NCBI GenBank assembly: GCA_035711845.1
Contig: DASTBU010000019.1
Coordinates: forward strand, 1 to 18,386
DNA: 18,386 nt
Reading direction: 5' to 3'
Source of the DNA: DASTBU01 sp035711845
Lineage (GTDB): Bacteria > Acidobacteriota > Vicinamibacteria > Vicinamibacterales > 2-12-FULL-66-21
In this document: piece by piece, positions 1 to 5,852 of the stretch
Layout: each line of letters starts with the position of its first letter
Numbering within the stretch: the stretch's first letter is position 1
Made by a program: the position numbers and the translations under genes
The notes under the pieces: model-generated
What the model saw: the letters and a program-made list of their open reading frames with translations, nothing else
What the model was told of the DNA's origin: nothing
Databases searched by the model: none

Positions 1-319
1 GGGTAATCGCCCAATCCTGGGATTCGACTCCGGGGCGCGCGACAAATTCGGTCGGTAGCGAGCTTCTCACATACACCTCACACGATGCTCACCGAACGCT
101 GAAGACTCGGGCGGGTCGAACGAGGATCCTGCAGCGCAGCCACGTCATCAACAGCTTCGCAACGGATCGAAGGGCTGCTCGAATGGCCGTGCCAGCGCTT
201 GAAGGAAATGTTCTGGAAGATCGAGCCGACGCGGGCCAGGCCTGAGCGGACTGCGGCGGGCTCGTGTGGCAGGTGACGCTCGACGTGCTGGCGCCGCTTG
301 CACGCAAACCGGAGGAAAC
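1..319. other. Left edge, no gene recognised
   Basis: I recognise no gene in the first 319 bases. A + strand frame is open from base 3 to a TGA at about 246, but its translation is basic and low in information and resembles no family I know. A second + frame is open from the window edge and stops at about 58; it could be the last few codons of an upstream gene. The only clear signal is the GGAGGA ribosome binding site at 311-316, which belongs to the hydrolase starting at 320. Confidence 0.4.
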
Positions 320-1576
320 GTGTCTAAGAGTCGGACCCCAACCTTACTCGCGCTGATCGTCGTGGCCGTCGGTCTGCTGCTCGCGGCGTTGCTGGGCGTT
401 TTTGCGTACATGAGCGCTACGGCGACGCCCCTCCACCCGGACCCGAACGGCGTGCCATCGGTTACGCGATCGGACCCATCGCGACAATGGGCCAGCGCGG
501 TGGAACGCGGGCGACAATTCATGCGGGCGGGCCTCGCCGAGCAGAACCTGCCGGGGCTTTCGGTGGCGGTCGGCGTCGATGGCGACATCGTGTGGGCCGA
601 GGGCTTTGGTTGGGCCGATCTCGAGAACCGGGTGCCCGTCGCGCCGAATATTCGGTTCAGGATCGGAACCGCCTCCAAGGTGCTCACCTCGGCGGCGGTC
701 GGCCTGCTGTTGGAGAAGGAGCGGCTGAAGCTCGACGATGAGATTCAGACATACGTCCCTGAGTTCCCGAAAAAACAGTGGCCCGTGACACTGCGCCAGC
801 TGATGGGGCATCTGGCCGGCGTCGGAACCGACAGCGGTGACGAGGGACCGCTCTTTTCTCAGCGCTGCGAGCGGCCGGTCGAAGCCCTGCGGTTCTTTGC
901 GGAGCGTTCGCTGCTCTTTGAGCCGGGGACCCAGTACCGCTATTCGAGCTACGGCTGGATCCTGGTGAGCGCAGCCGTCGAAGCCGCCGCCGGCGAGCCG
1001 TTCCTCACGTTCATGCGCAAGCAGATCTTCGAGCCGCTGGGCATGGACGACACGACGGCCGACTCGACGACGGAGCCAATCCCGGATCGGGCGACTCCCT
1101 ATTTCCCGAGGTTCGCGGCGGATCCCCGCTCCGGCCTGCACCTGATGCGCCAAATCGACTATTCCTGTTACGCGGGAGCCAGCGTTTTCCTGTCGACCCC
1201 GTCCGACCTGGTGCGCTTCGGTCTGGCGATCAACAGCAGCCTCCGCCGCCAAGGCTTCGGCGCCCAAGGTGGCAAGCTGCTGCAACCCGCCACAGTCCGA
1301 TCACTCCAGACGCCACAGCGACTGGCCTCCGGGGAGGAGACGGGTTACGGTCTCGGCTGGGACCTCGAGACCGTCGCGCTGGCTGGCGAGCAAGCGCGCC
1401 TGGCCGGCCACGACGGCGAGTCGCTGGGGGGGACGGTCGCGACTTTCATGGCGCTTCACGAACGCGGAATCGTCGTGGCCGTGACCTCGAATATCTCCTA
1501 CGCGGACACGTCCTCCCTTGCGGTGAGCATCGTGCAGGCTTTCGTGGAACACGAGGCAAGTCCAGCACGCAAGTGA
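320..1576 (+). CDS. LACTB-like serine hydrolase (beta-lactamase/PBP fold), exported
   Basis: This 418-residue protein belongs to the beta-lactamase-related (class C/LACTB-like) hydrolase family, whose members cleave peptides, esters or amides. GTG at 320 is preferred over an upstream GTG at 266 because GGAGGA lies at 311-316 and the protein then begins with a short basic end and a hydrophobic segment (about residues 8-30), an uncleaved anchor or signal peptide. The family's three active-site elements are recognisable. The SxxK box reads TASK (T117, K120), so the usual nucleophilic serine is threonine. The YxN/YxT element reads YSS (208-210), and the third box reads HDG (364-366). The stretch around TYVPEFP and LMGH is close to LACTB. 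Length and reading frame are intact. The fold is secure; the activity is uncertain because of the T117 substitution. It is a single gene, followed within 11 bases by a repeat array. Confidence 0.9.
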   Translation: MSKSRTPTLLALIVVAVGLLLAALLGVFAYMSATATPLHPDPNGVPSVTRSDPSRQWASAVERGRQFMRAGLAEQNLPGLSVAVGVDGDIVWAEGFGWADLENRVPVAPNIRFRIGTASKVLTSAAVGLLLEKERLKLDDEIQTYVPEFPKKQWPVTLRQLMGHLAGVGTDSGDEGPLFSQRCERPVEALRFFAERSLLFEPGTQYRYSSYGWILVSAAVEAAAGEPFLTFMRKQIFEPLGMDDTTADSTTEPIPDRATPYFPRFAADPRSGLHLMRQIDYSCYAGASVFLSTPSDLVRFGLAINSSLRRQGFGAQGGKLLQPATVRSLQTPQRLASGEETGYGLGWDLETVALAGEQARLAGHDGESLGGTVATFMALHERGIVVAVTSNISYADTSSLAVSIVQAFVEHEASPARK

Positions 1577-1586
1577 TGGGGGATCT

Positions 1587-1711
1587 CACGTGCGACGTGA
1601 CAGGTGCTGCTCGTCACGTGCCACGTGCGAGGTGCGACGTGCTACGTGCTACTTGTCACGTGCGACGTGCCACGTGCGACTGCGACGTGCGACGTGCCAC
1701 GTGCCACGTGC
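1587..1711. repeat. 7-bp tandem repeat array (NACGTGC)
   Basis: The 125 bases divide into 17 seven-base units plus one six-base unit (GACTGC at 1678-1683). Units are mostly CACGTGC or GACGTGC, with variants TACGTGC, GAGGTGC and TACTTGT. The CACGTG core is self-complementary, so the array looks alike on both strands. The first four units (1587-1614) are more degenerate than the rest. It begins 11 bases after the hydrolase stop codon. There are no unique spacers, so it is not a CRISPR array. Confidence 0.9.
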
Positions 1712-1809
1712 TCTCGAGGCATCGTGCTAGTCGTGAGCGTGATGATCGTGGTTGCCGCAATCGTTCGACTTATAGTCGGCATTGTTCCGAGCACGCGCCT
1801 GCTGCAGCT

Positions 1810-2106
1810 TCACGGCCGCGGGGCCGTTCGGGCCAGAAGACCGTTCATGCTCCGCCGGTACGAGTCGAACGCCGCCTTGCCATGTCTTGTGAGGCGCAGG
1901 AGCGTGAGCGGCACCTTGCCTTTGTAGGTCTTCTCGATTTCGACGTATCCCGCTTCCTCCAGCTTGCTGAGATGGCTGGAGAGATTTCCCTTGGTCAGTT
2001 CGCTCTCGCGCTGGATCCAGAGGAAGTCCGCCTCCTTGACGGCTGCGAGGAGCGCCACGATCAGCAGCCTGGCCGGCTCGTGGATGACGCGGTCCAGGTC
2101 CGTCAT
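1810..2106 (-). CDS. Small winged-helix transcriptional regulator
   Basis: This 98-residue protein is essentially a single winged-helix DNA-binding domain of the MarR/ArsR-like 'HTH_34' kind. The helix-turn-helix part reads ELTKGNLSSHLSKLEEAGYV (about residues 36-55). It is followed by a basic wing (EKTYKGKVPLTLLRLTRHGK) and a C-terminal helix typical of dimerisation. No ligand or metal site is evident. The ATG at 2106 overlaps the stop of the upstream membrane-protein gene as ATGA, so the two are translationally coupled and co-transcribed. In such pairs the regulator usually represses its own operon, and the 23-bp palindrome at 2755-2777 is the natural candidate operator. The DNA-binding role is well supported; the signal sensed is unknown. 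Confidence 0.88.
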   Translation of the reverse strand: MTDLDRVIHEPARLLIVALLAAVKEADFLWIQRESELTKGNLSSHLSKLEEAGYVEIEKTYKGKVPLTLLRLTRHGKAAFDSYRRSMNGLLARTAPRP

Positions 2107-2726
2107 GCTTCGCCCAGGGAAGGCCGCGGGTGCTTCCTGATGAAGCGCGCGAGGCGGACGACGCCCACGACCGCCGAGGCGGCCCCGAGCCACACGAACA
2201 GCCAGTTCGCCGTCGTCCAGCCACCGCCAACACTGCCGAGCGCGACCCCGAGGGCGAGGGCCACGCCCGCGAGCGCCAGCAAGTGCGGCGCACGCTGCCT
2301 GATGCTGGCGACGACAAAGGCCAGGCTCAGGATGACGCCGAGCACGGGGGCGGTGTGCTGTCGGGCATCGCCGCCCGTCCTCAGGATCGTGACGAGGATC
2401 ATGGCGGTCACCAGGGCAAGTCCGCCGGCTGCGAGACGCGTGGCCCGGCTCGGCTCCTTCCAATCCACGTAGCCAGTACGTGGAAATGTATAGCGAGCCT
2501 TGAGCCATTTCGTGGCCCACACGGCGGCACAACCGGTCAAGACCAGCACGAGCGGCGTGAACATCCAGTAGAGGTTCCACCTCCAGTCGTGCGGGAGCGT
2601 TTCGCCAAAGAGCCAGGCGCCGCCCCAGAGCATCCAGAGGAGGCCCATGACCACCTCGGGGAGTCCGTCCACGTTCCAGTACTGCTGCGGCCGGCGACCG
2701 ATGTCGTCCAGATTCGGGTACCGCAT
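2103..2726 (-). CDS. Polytopic membrane protein paired with winged-helix regulator
   Basis: A 207-residue integral membrane protein with about six predicted spanning segments: roughly 25-43, 51-74, 97-117, 124-142, 148-165 and 174-192. The N-terminus (about 20 residues) is polar and Arg/Gln/Trp-containing. The loop between segments 2 and 3 carries the phrase FPRTGYVDWK. I do not recognise a catalytic motif or a transporter signature, so no function is assigned. Pairing of such membrane proteins with small winged-helix regulators is, to my knowledge, frequent in Acidobacteriota. ATG at 2726 follows only a weak purine stretch (GGGGTGGG on the - strand). The stop overlaps the start of the regulator. 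The gene is first in the operon driven by the promoter at 2775-2802. It could be a sensor of membrane state or a small exporter; this is speculation. Confidence 0.85.
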   Translation of the reverse strand: MRYPNLDDIGRRPQQYWNVDGLPEVVMGLLWMLWGGAWLFGETLPHDWRWNLYWMFTPLVLVLTGCAAVWATKWLKARYTFPRTGYVDWKEPSRATRLAAGGLALVTAMILVTILRTGGDARQHTAPVLGVILSLAFVVASIRQRAPHLLALAGVALALGVALGSVGGGWTTANWLFVWLGAASAVVGVVRLARFIRKHPRPSLGEA

Positions 2727-2754
2727 GACCCACCCCGCGCGTGAATTAGTGCCG

Positions 2755-2777
2755 ACTAGTTTGTATTACAAACTAGT
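2755..2777. promoter_or_regulatory. Perfect 23-bp palindrome, candidate operator
   Basis: Arms ACTAGTTTGTA (2755-2765) and TACAAACTAGT (2767-2777) are exact reverse complements around a central T at 2766. This AT-rich block stands out in GC-rich DNA. It overlaps the last half of the -10 element of the - strand promoter and spans the expected transcription start, the classical position for a repressor site. The winged-helix protein at 1810-2106 is the likely binder. It is not a good terminator: there is no loop to speak of and no T-run. Confidence 0.75.
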
Positions 2778-2802
2778 ATACGCGGCTTGCGCTCGAAGTC
2801 AA
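2775..2802 (-). promoter_or_regulatory. Sigma-70-type promoter of the membrane protein/regulator operon
   Basis: On the - strand TTGACT (2797-2802) and TATACT (2775-2780) are separated by 16 bases. Both hexamers differ from consensus at a single position. A start near 2768 would give a leader of about 42 bases before the ATG at 2726. The promoter lies after the stop of the tRNA-binding gene (2826), so the operon is transcribed independently of it. Confidence 0.72.
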
Positions 2803-2825
2803 GGACTGTGTGCCGCGTGCCAGCG

Positions 2826-3188
2826 CTACCCGGCCCGGGCGCCGTCGGGCAGGGGATGTTCGGGCACCGCGAGCGCAGGCGTCAGGCCATCGGCGTACCC
2901 GATGTCGAAGAGCATCCCCTCGGAGACCTCGCCCGCCATTTGCCTTGGCTCGAGATTGACGACGAACAGCGCCTGGCGGCCGACGAGCGCCAGGAGATCG
3001 GGCCGCTCCGCTTTCAGGCCCGCGAGGATGCTCCGCGTGTGATCGCCAAATCTCACCGTCAGGTTGACGAGTTTCTTCGATGCCGGCACGTCGTCCACCC
3101 GCTCGATCGTGCCGAGGCGGATGTCGATCGAATCCAGAACGGAGAATGGGATGGGATGTTTGACCGCGGCGGGAACGAAATCGGGCAT
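2826..3188 (-). CDS. tRNA-binding OB-fold protein (CsaA / MetRS C-terminal type)
   Basis: A 120-residue protein that is almost entirely one tRNA-binding OB-fold domain, as found in CsaA and at the C-terminus of bacterial methionyl-tRNA synthetase. Diagnostic stretches are DIRLGTIERV near residue 22, ASKKLVNLTVRFG, the SILAGL segment, VVNLEPRQMAGEVSEGMLFD in the second half, and a terminal ALAVPEH-type tail. Free-standing domains of this type bind tRNA or act as chaperone-like proteins. I chose ATG at 3188 because the conserved domain starts soon after it. An in-frame ATG at 3257 is possible but would overlap the divergent gene's start. No strong ribosome binding site is seen. The gene may be leaderless or start at the upstream ATG. 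Confidence 0.85.
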   Translation of the reverse strand: MPDFVPAAVKHPIPFSVLDSIDIRLGTIERVDDVPASKKLVNLTVRFGDHTRSILAGLKAERPDLLALVGRQALFVVNLEPRQMAGEVSEGMLFDIGYADGLTPALAVPEHPLPDGARAG

Positions 3189-3242
3189 GCCGCAATGGTA
3201 TCGCGACGCCAGCGGTACGACGCTGACAGGCTGCCAGCGCGC

Positions 3243-3258
3243 TACACTATTTGGCATG
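3243..3258 (+). promoter_or_regulatory. Possible -10 and leaderless start for the 58-residue gene
   Basis: TACACT at 3243-3248 resembles a -10 element and ends seven bases before the A of the ATG at 3256. There is no Shine-Dalgarno sequence between them. This geometry fits a leaderless transcript starting at or next to the ATG. A -35-like CTGACA lies at 3223-3228, but its spacing to TACACT (14 bases) is short, so the promoter assignment is weak. Confidence 0.3.
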
Positions 3259-3432
3259 GTCGAGCCTCGCGCGATACCGCCGGATCCGGTCATCGAGGTC
3301 TTCAAGAAGGACGTCGACCGCACCCTGCTTCGGGAGAATCTGCGCCTGACGCCGGAGCAGCGGTTGCGCAAGCTCCAGTCAGCCCTACGGGGAATCCTCG
3401 CGCTGCGCGAGACGCGGGAACTCGGGTCGTGA
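3256..3432 (+). CDS. 58-residue partner protein of a nucleotidyltransferase
   Basis: A small, charged, mainly helical protein with no membrane segment. Its core DPVIEVFKKDVDRTLLRENL followed by LTPEQRLRKL recalls a family of about 50-60 residue proteins that I know as the usual upstream partner of small nucleotidyltransferase-fold proteins in Acidobacteriota and Planctomycetota. The stop codon overlaps the GTG start of the nucleotidyltransferase (GTGA at 3429-3432), so the two are coupled. The pair looks like a toxin-antitoxin or accessory module, but a biochemical role is not established as far as I know. The start is ATG at 3256; upstream in-frame codons are antisense to the divergent tRNA-binding gene and have no family resemblance. 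Confidence 0.75.
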   Translation: MVEPRAIPPDPVIEVFKKDVDRTLLRENLRLTPEQRLRKLQSALRGILALRETRELGS

Positions 3433-3704
3433 CTGCCACCGACTGTCCCGCGCTCATCCGGCGACTCTCTACGGGCGGCATCGAGTTCATCGTCGTCGGC
3501 GGCGTTGCCGGAACGATCCACGGCGCCGCGCACGTCACCTACGATATCGATAGCGTCTACCGGCGGACGGCCGACAACCTGTCGAGGCTCGCCGCCGCGC
3601 TCGCCCCCGTCCACCCGTATCTGCGAGGTGCACCACCCGGGCTCCCCTTCCTGCTCGACGCGCCGACGCTCGGGAGAGGGCTGAACTTCACGCTCGCCAC
3701 TTGA
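3429..3704 (+). pseudogene. Nucleotidyltransferase-fold protein, C-terminally truncated
   Basis: The frame from GTG 3429 encodes the first 91 residues of a nucleotidyltransferase-fold protein. It shows the GG signature FIVVGGVAGTIHG and the acidic pair DID within TYDIDSVYRR, followed by NLSRLAAALAPVHPYLRG and LNFTL. In family members of roughly 180-200 residues, the phrase LNFTL is followed by a second block beginning with an acidic DLG-type motif. Here a TGA follows immediately and none of the three + frames beyond it continues the domain. The next sequence belongs to a remnant on the other strand. I therefore read this as a gene cut by a rearrangement near 3700. The catalytic half is present, so residual function cannot be excluded. 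Confidence 0.7.
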
Positions 3705-3858
3705 TCCGCCTCGGGTGCCTGAAGCCCTTGGCGACGCGCTCGTACGCGGCGGTCTCGTACGCCTCGATCGGCACCGAGAAGACCGTCTGCATCAGCACCC
3801 AGAGCACCCCCCCGCAGAACAGCACGAACAGCGCACGCTCGGTCCGCCTTGCCCGGTG
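3688..3858 (-). pseudogene. C-terminal remnant of a membrane protein
   Basis: A - strand frame of 56 codons, bounded upstream by TGA (3859-3861) and ending in TGA (3688-3690). It contains a convincing hydrophobic segment, LFVLFCGGVLWVLMQTVF, followed by a charged tail with VPIEAYETAAYERVAKGF and ending HPRRIKW. Codon use is strongly G/C at third positions, as in real genes here. There is no plausible start codon before the membrane segment. It appears to be the end of a larger inner-membrane protein whose body has been lost. It overlaps the truncated nucleotidyltransferase by 17 bases, which places the junction between the two fragments at about 3690-3705. I cannot name the parent family. Confidence 0.45.
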
Positions 3859-3886
3859 TCACATCGCGGGTTAGAGCCACCGCCGG

Positions 3887-4387
3887 CTATCGCACGTCCG
3901 AATCGCCTGGCAGCTTCGACAGCAATTTCTCATAGCGCCACACCTCGAGCGACAAGTGCCCCGCCGACGCGTCCAGCTCGTTGATCATCGTCCCGACCCG
4001 GCGCCATCCCTGTTTCTCGTAGAAACGCGCGGCGCGGTGGTTGCCGATCGCACACGCCAGCCAGGCGGTCTTCACGCCGCGCGCCGCGAGCCGGGCCTCG
4101 GCGTCGGCGACGAGCGCGGCGGCGACCCCCGATCCGCGTGATGGTGCGGATACGTAGAGTTGATAGAGCTCGTCCCCCTTGATGATGGTGAACCCGACGG
4201 GGTCGCCTGGCGGTCCGACCACGCGCACATGGGGCAGCGCGTCCTGCAGGCGCCGACGGAAGCTGTCGAGCGTGCGCAGACGCGTGAGCTCGGCGGGCAC
4301 GAGCCCGACATGGGCGTCACGCCAGCCGTCGTACCACACCCGTGCGAGGCGGTCGATGTCGGTTGCCTGTGCGCCTCTCACGTCCAT
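3887..4387 (-). CDS. GNAT-family N-acetyltransferase
   Basis: A 166-residue single-domain GNAT that would transfer an acetyl group from acetyl-CoA to an amine. Motif A is YQLYVSAPSRGSGVAAALV (about residues 75-93), with the CoA pyrophosphate loop RGSGVA at 84-89. Motif B follows as NHRAARFYEKQGW (116-128), with the usual tyrosine Y123. The N-terminal RVWYDGWRDAH segment (16-26) is typical of the YhbS/RimI-like group that often begins with 'WxxAY'. The start ATG at 4387 gives the expected family length. No obvious operon partner: decayed sequence lies on both sides. The substrate cannot be predicted. Confidence 0.88.
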   Translation of the reverse strand: MDVRGAQATDIDRLARVWYDGWRDAHVGLVPAELTRLRTLDSFRRRLQDALPHVRVVGPPGDPVGFTIIKGDELYQLYVSAPSRGSGVAAALVADAEARLAARGVKTAWLACAIGNHRAARFYEKQGWRRVGTMINELDASAGHLSLEVWRYEKLLSKLPGDSDVR

Positions 4388-4832
4388 GACGTCAATTCCC
4401 GACGCGTGCGGCCGTTCGCGTCACCCACTGCCCGTCGTCTCGGCCGGCTCGGCCGTGTCGCGACCTCGACAGAATACTCATGCCGTCCGCCGGATTTGCC
4501 GAGGTTCGAGGGTATGTATATATGCCCGCTCCGGGATCGCGTGCAACCGAAGGCGCGTCACGCTCCAGAGCTCCTCGAAGCAGGCCCGGTGCCCGAGCGG
4601 CTTCACCAGGCGCTCCAGATCGACGGGGCGAAGCTGATCGAGCGCAACGGAACCAAAGCGACCCTGAAAGCGGCATCGCGGACGCCACGGGTACGCCCGC
4701 CAGTTGTAATGGGTGCAACGATGACGGTTGTCCGCGGATGCTCGTTCGGTTCGTCAGGCGGTTGTCTGGTGTCTGACAAGGCCGACAGATTCTCGCGGGC
4801 CGGCCGACCGGCAGCTCGCCCTCGGGCATCGC
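4388..4832. other. 445-base stretch without an intact gene
   Basis: Between the GNAT start and the end of the DinB-like gene I find no intact gene. Its middle holds the unidentified open frame described separately (4478-4753). The sequence TATGTATATAT at about 4512-4522 is locally AT-rich and could hold a -10, but I see no matching -35 or downstream gene. Confidence 0.4.
4478..4753 (-). pseudogene. Unidentified coding remnant
   Basis: A - strand frame open for 91 codons between TGA (4754-4756) and TGA (4478-4480). No ATG, GTG or TTG lies near its 5' end. Its middle and later part have strong G/C third positions and a protein-like composition, for example VALDQLRPVDLERLVKPLG followed by ACFEELWSVTRLRLHAIPE. 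I do not recognise the family. The antisense + frame is also open, but its composition is less natural. Read as the inner or C-terminal part of a gene that has lost its start. Confidence 0.3.
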
Positions 4833-5366
4833 TCAACGCCGCGCGCTGGCGTCTCCGTCGAATTCCCGCCGCGGCCCCGGTTGGTCCGACCCTACACGGC
4901 CGGCGACGATGTCGGCTCTGGCGTAGCTCTCCGGCCGCACCGGACAACCGGCCATCCCGCGCAGCATGGCCAACTGTCCGGCATGGGTCAATGCATCCGC
5001 GAGCGGACCCTGAATCAGCTTCTCGGCGGCGCCCCCCGGCAACTCGCCGGACCCGAGGACCGCATCGAGCTGCGCCAGTCCGTCGAAGAAGCGCTGCACT
5101 TCTACGGTCCAGTCGCTGCCGCCGTCGGCTTTCCAGACGTACTCGCCACGCGCCAGCGTGATACCCCACGCCATGAGGTCGGCCATGTGCGCCACGATCT
5201 GGACGGGAGAGCGTGTGGCCGGGCCGAACACCATCGAGTCGAAGCCGGGAGGTACATCCCTCAGGATTTTGGCTGCCCGATAGGCGAGCGTGGCGGCGAC
5301 ATGTCGCAGGGCCGCCGCCGTGGCCGCGGCGGTCGGCAGGTGAGTGGCGGGTCCGGTGTCGTGCAT
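4833..5366 (-). CDS. DinB-like four-helix protein
   Basis: A protein of about 177 residues that matches the DinB/YfiT-like four-helix-bundle superfamily, putative metal-dependent enzymes, some of them thiol transferases. It shows an AHMADLMAWGI helix carrying H60, which fits the first metal-ligand position, a central acidic WTVEVQRFFDGLAQLD segment, and THAGQLAMLRGMAGCPV with H128, the typical second histidine of the HAGQ motif. Together with the SPVQIV lead-in these make the family assignment reasonable. The ATG at 5366 is my best start. The same frame extends up to a TTG at 5450, and neither start has a clear ribosome binding site. The final 20 residues are low in complexity. It is flanked by decayed sequence on both sides and is apparently a stand-alone gene. 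Confidence 0.72.
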   Translation of the reverse strand: MHDTGPATHLPTAAATAAALRHVAATLAYRAAKILRDVPPGFDSMVFGPATRSPVQIVAHMADLMAWGITLARGEYVWKADGGSDWTVEVQRFFDGLAQLDAVLGSGELPGGAAEKLIQGPLADALTHAGQLAMLRGMAGCPVRPESYARADIVAGRVGSDQPGPRREFDGDASARR

Positions 5367-5615
5367 GGTGCGATCAGTGTGGATCGGCCACTGGCGCGGG
5401 TGCAACGCCGCGTTGCCGCTGGAACCCGCTTCGTGGAGCTGGGAGGACAACGGCAGCTACAGTGCCCCGACGTCCTGTTCACCCCGTGAGGAGTCGATCC
5501 AGCTGTTCAGCCGTTCGTTGCTCCCGAGCCGCGCCAGGATATCTCCGCTGGATGGTCACATCTGCTGCGGGCGCGATGTTCGCGACGATCGCGCAGCCAC
5601 GCGGGGTCGCGTTGA

Positions 5616-5852
5616 GACTATCGTCGCGAAGGCCGTGACGCCGCTGCACGAACGCATCCTCGAGAGGCGTTCGCCACGACGCAAATCGCTTTTTTGTTCG
5701 TGCTGCTCGCGGGTTCCGGCATGCTCGTCGCGACGCTCATCGCCCCGCAGACGGCGCAGACTGGCTTCAATACCAGACAGGTGCTGGCCTTCGACGTACC
5801 GGGGCGGAGCCCAGAAGGTGTAGATTTCTTCCATGAAGTCCCGTACCAGCTA
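5616..5852 (+). pseudogene. Fragment of an ADOP/MacB-type FtsX permease
   Basis: A + strand frame starting after TGA (5613-5615) encodes an internal piece of the large permeases common in Acidobacteriota (FtsX/MacB type, 'acidobacterial duplicated orphan permeases'). The recognisable part reads EAFATTQIAFLFVLLAGSGM, then LVATLIAPQTAQTGFNTRQV, then LAFDVPGRSPEG and DFFHEV. This is the third-membrane-segment region and the start of the periplasmic domain. Normal members are about 800 residues, so only some 70-80 remain, with no start codon. The frame continues beyond 5852 only as antisense of the HELQH gene. It marks an old deletion that joined a permease interior to the 3' end of that gene. 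Confidence 0.65.

Noticed and set aside
18..40. tRNA T-arm-like TTCGACTCC near the window start
   Set aside because: The flanking bases do not pair as a 5-bp T-stem with a 7-base loop, and no acceptor end or other arms can be drawn.
266..319. Upstream GTG start for the LACTB-like hydrolase
   Set aside because: The extra 18 residues have no ribosome binding site in front and would sit before a clean N-terminal membrane segment; GTG 320 has GGAGGA in place.
1587..1711. CRISPR array
   Set aside because: Units are only 7 bases, contiguous and without unique spacers.
1604..1927. Possible small membrane protein read through the heptamer array
   Set aside because: Its N-terminal half is repeat translation and its end is antisense to the regulator; only a short hydrophobic stretch (VVSVMIVVAAIVRLIVGIV) looks protein-like and no start or ribosome binding site supports it.
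2755..2777. Rho-independent terminator for the tRNA-binding gene
   Set aside because: The arms meet at a single central base, the stem is AT-rich, no T-run follows, and it overlaps a strong promoter, so an operator is a better reading.
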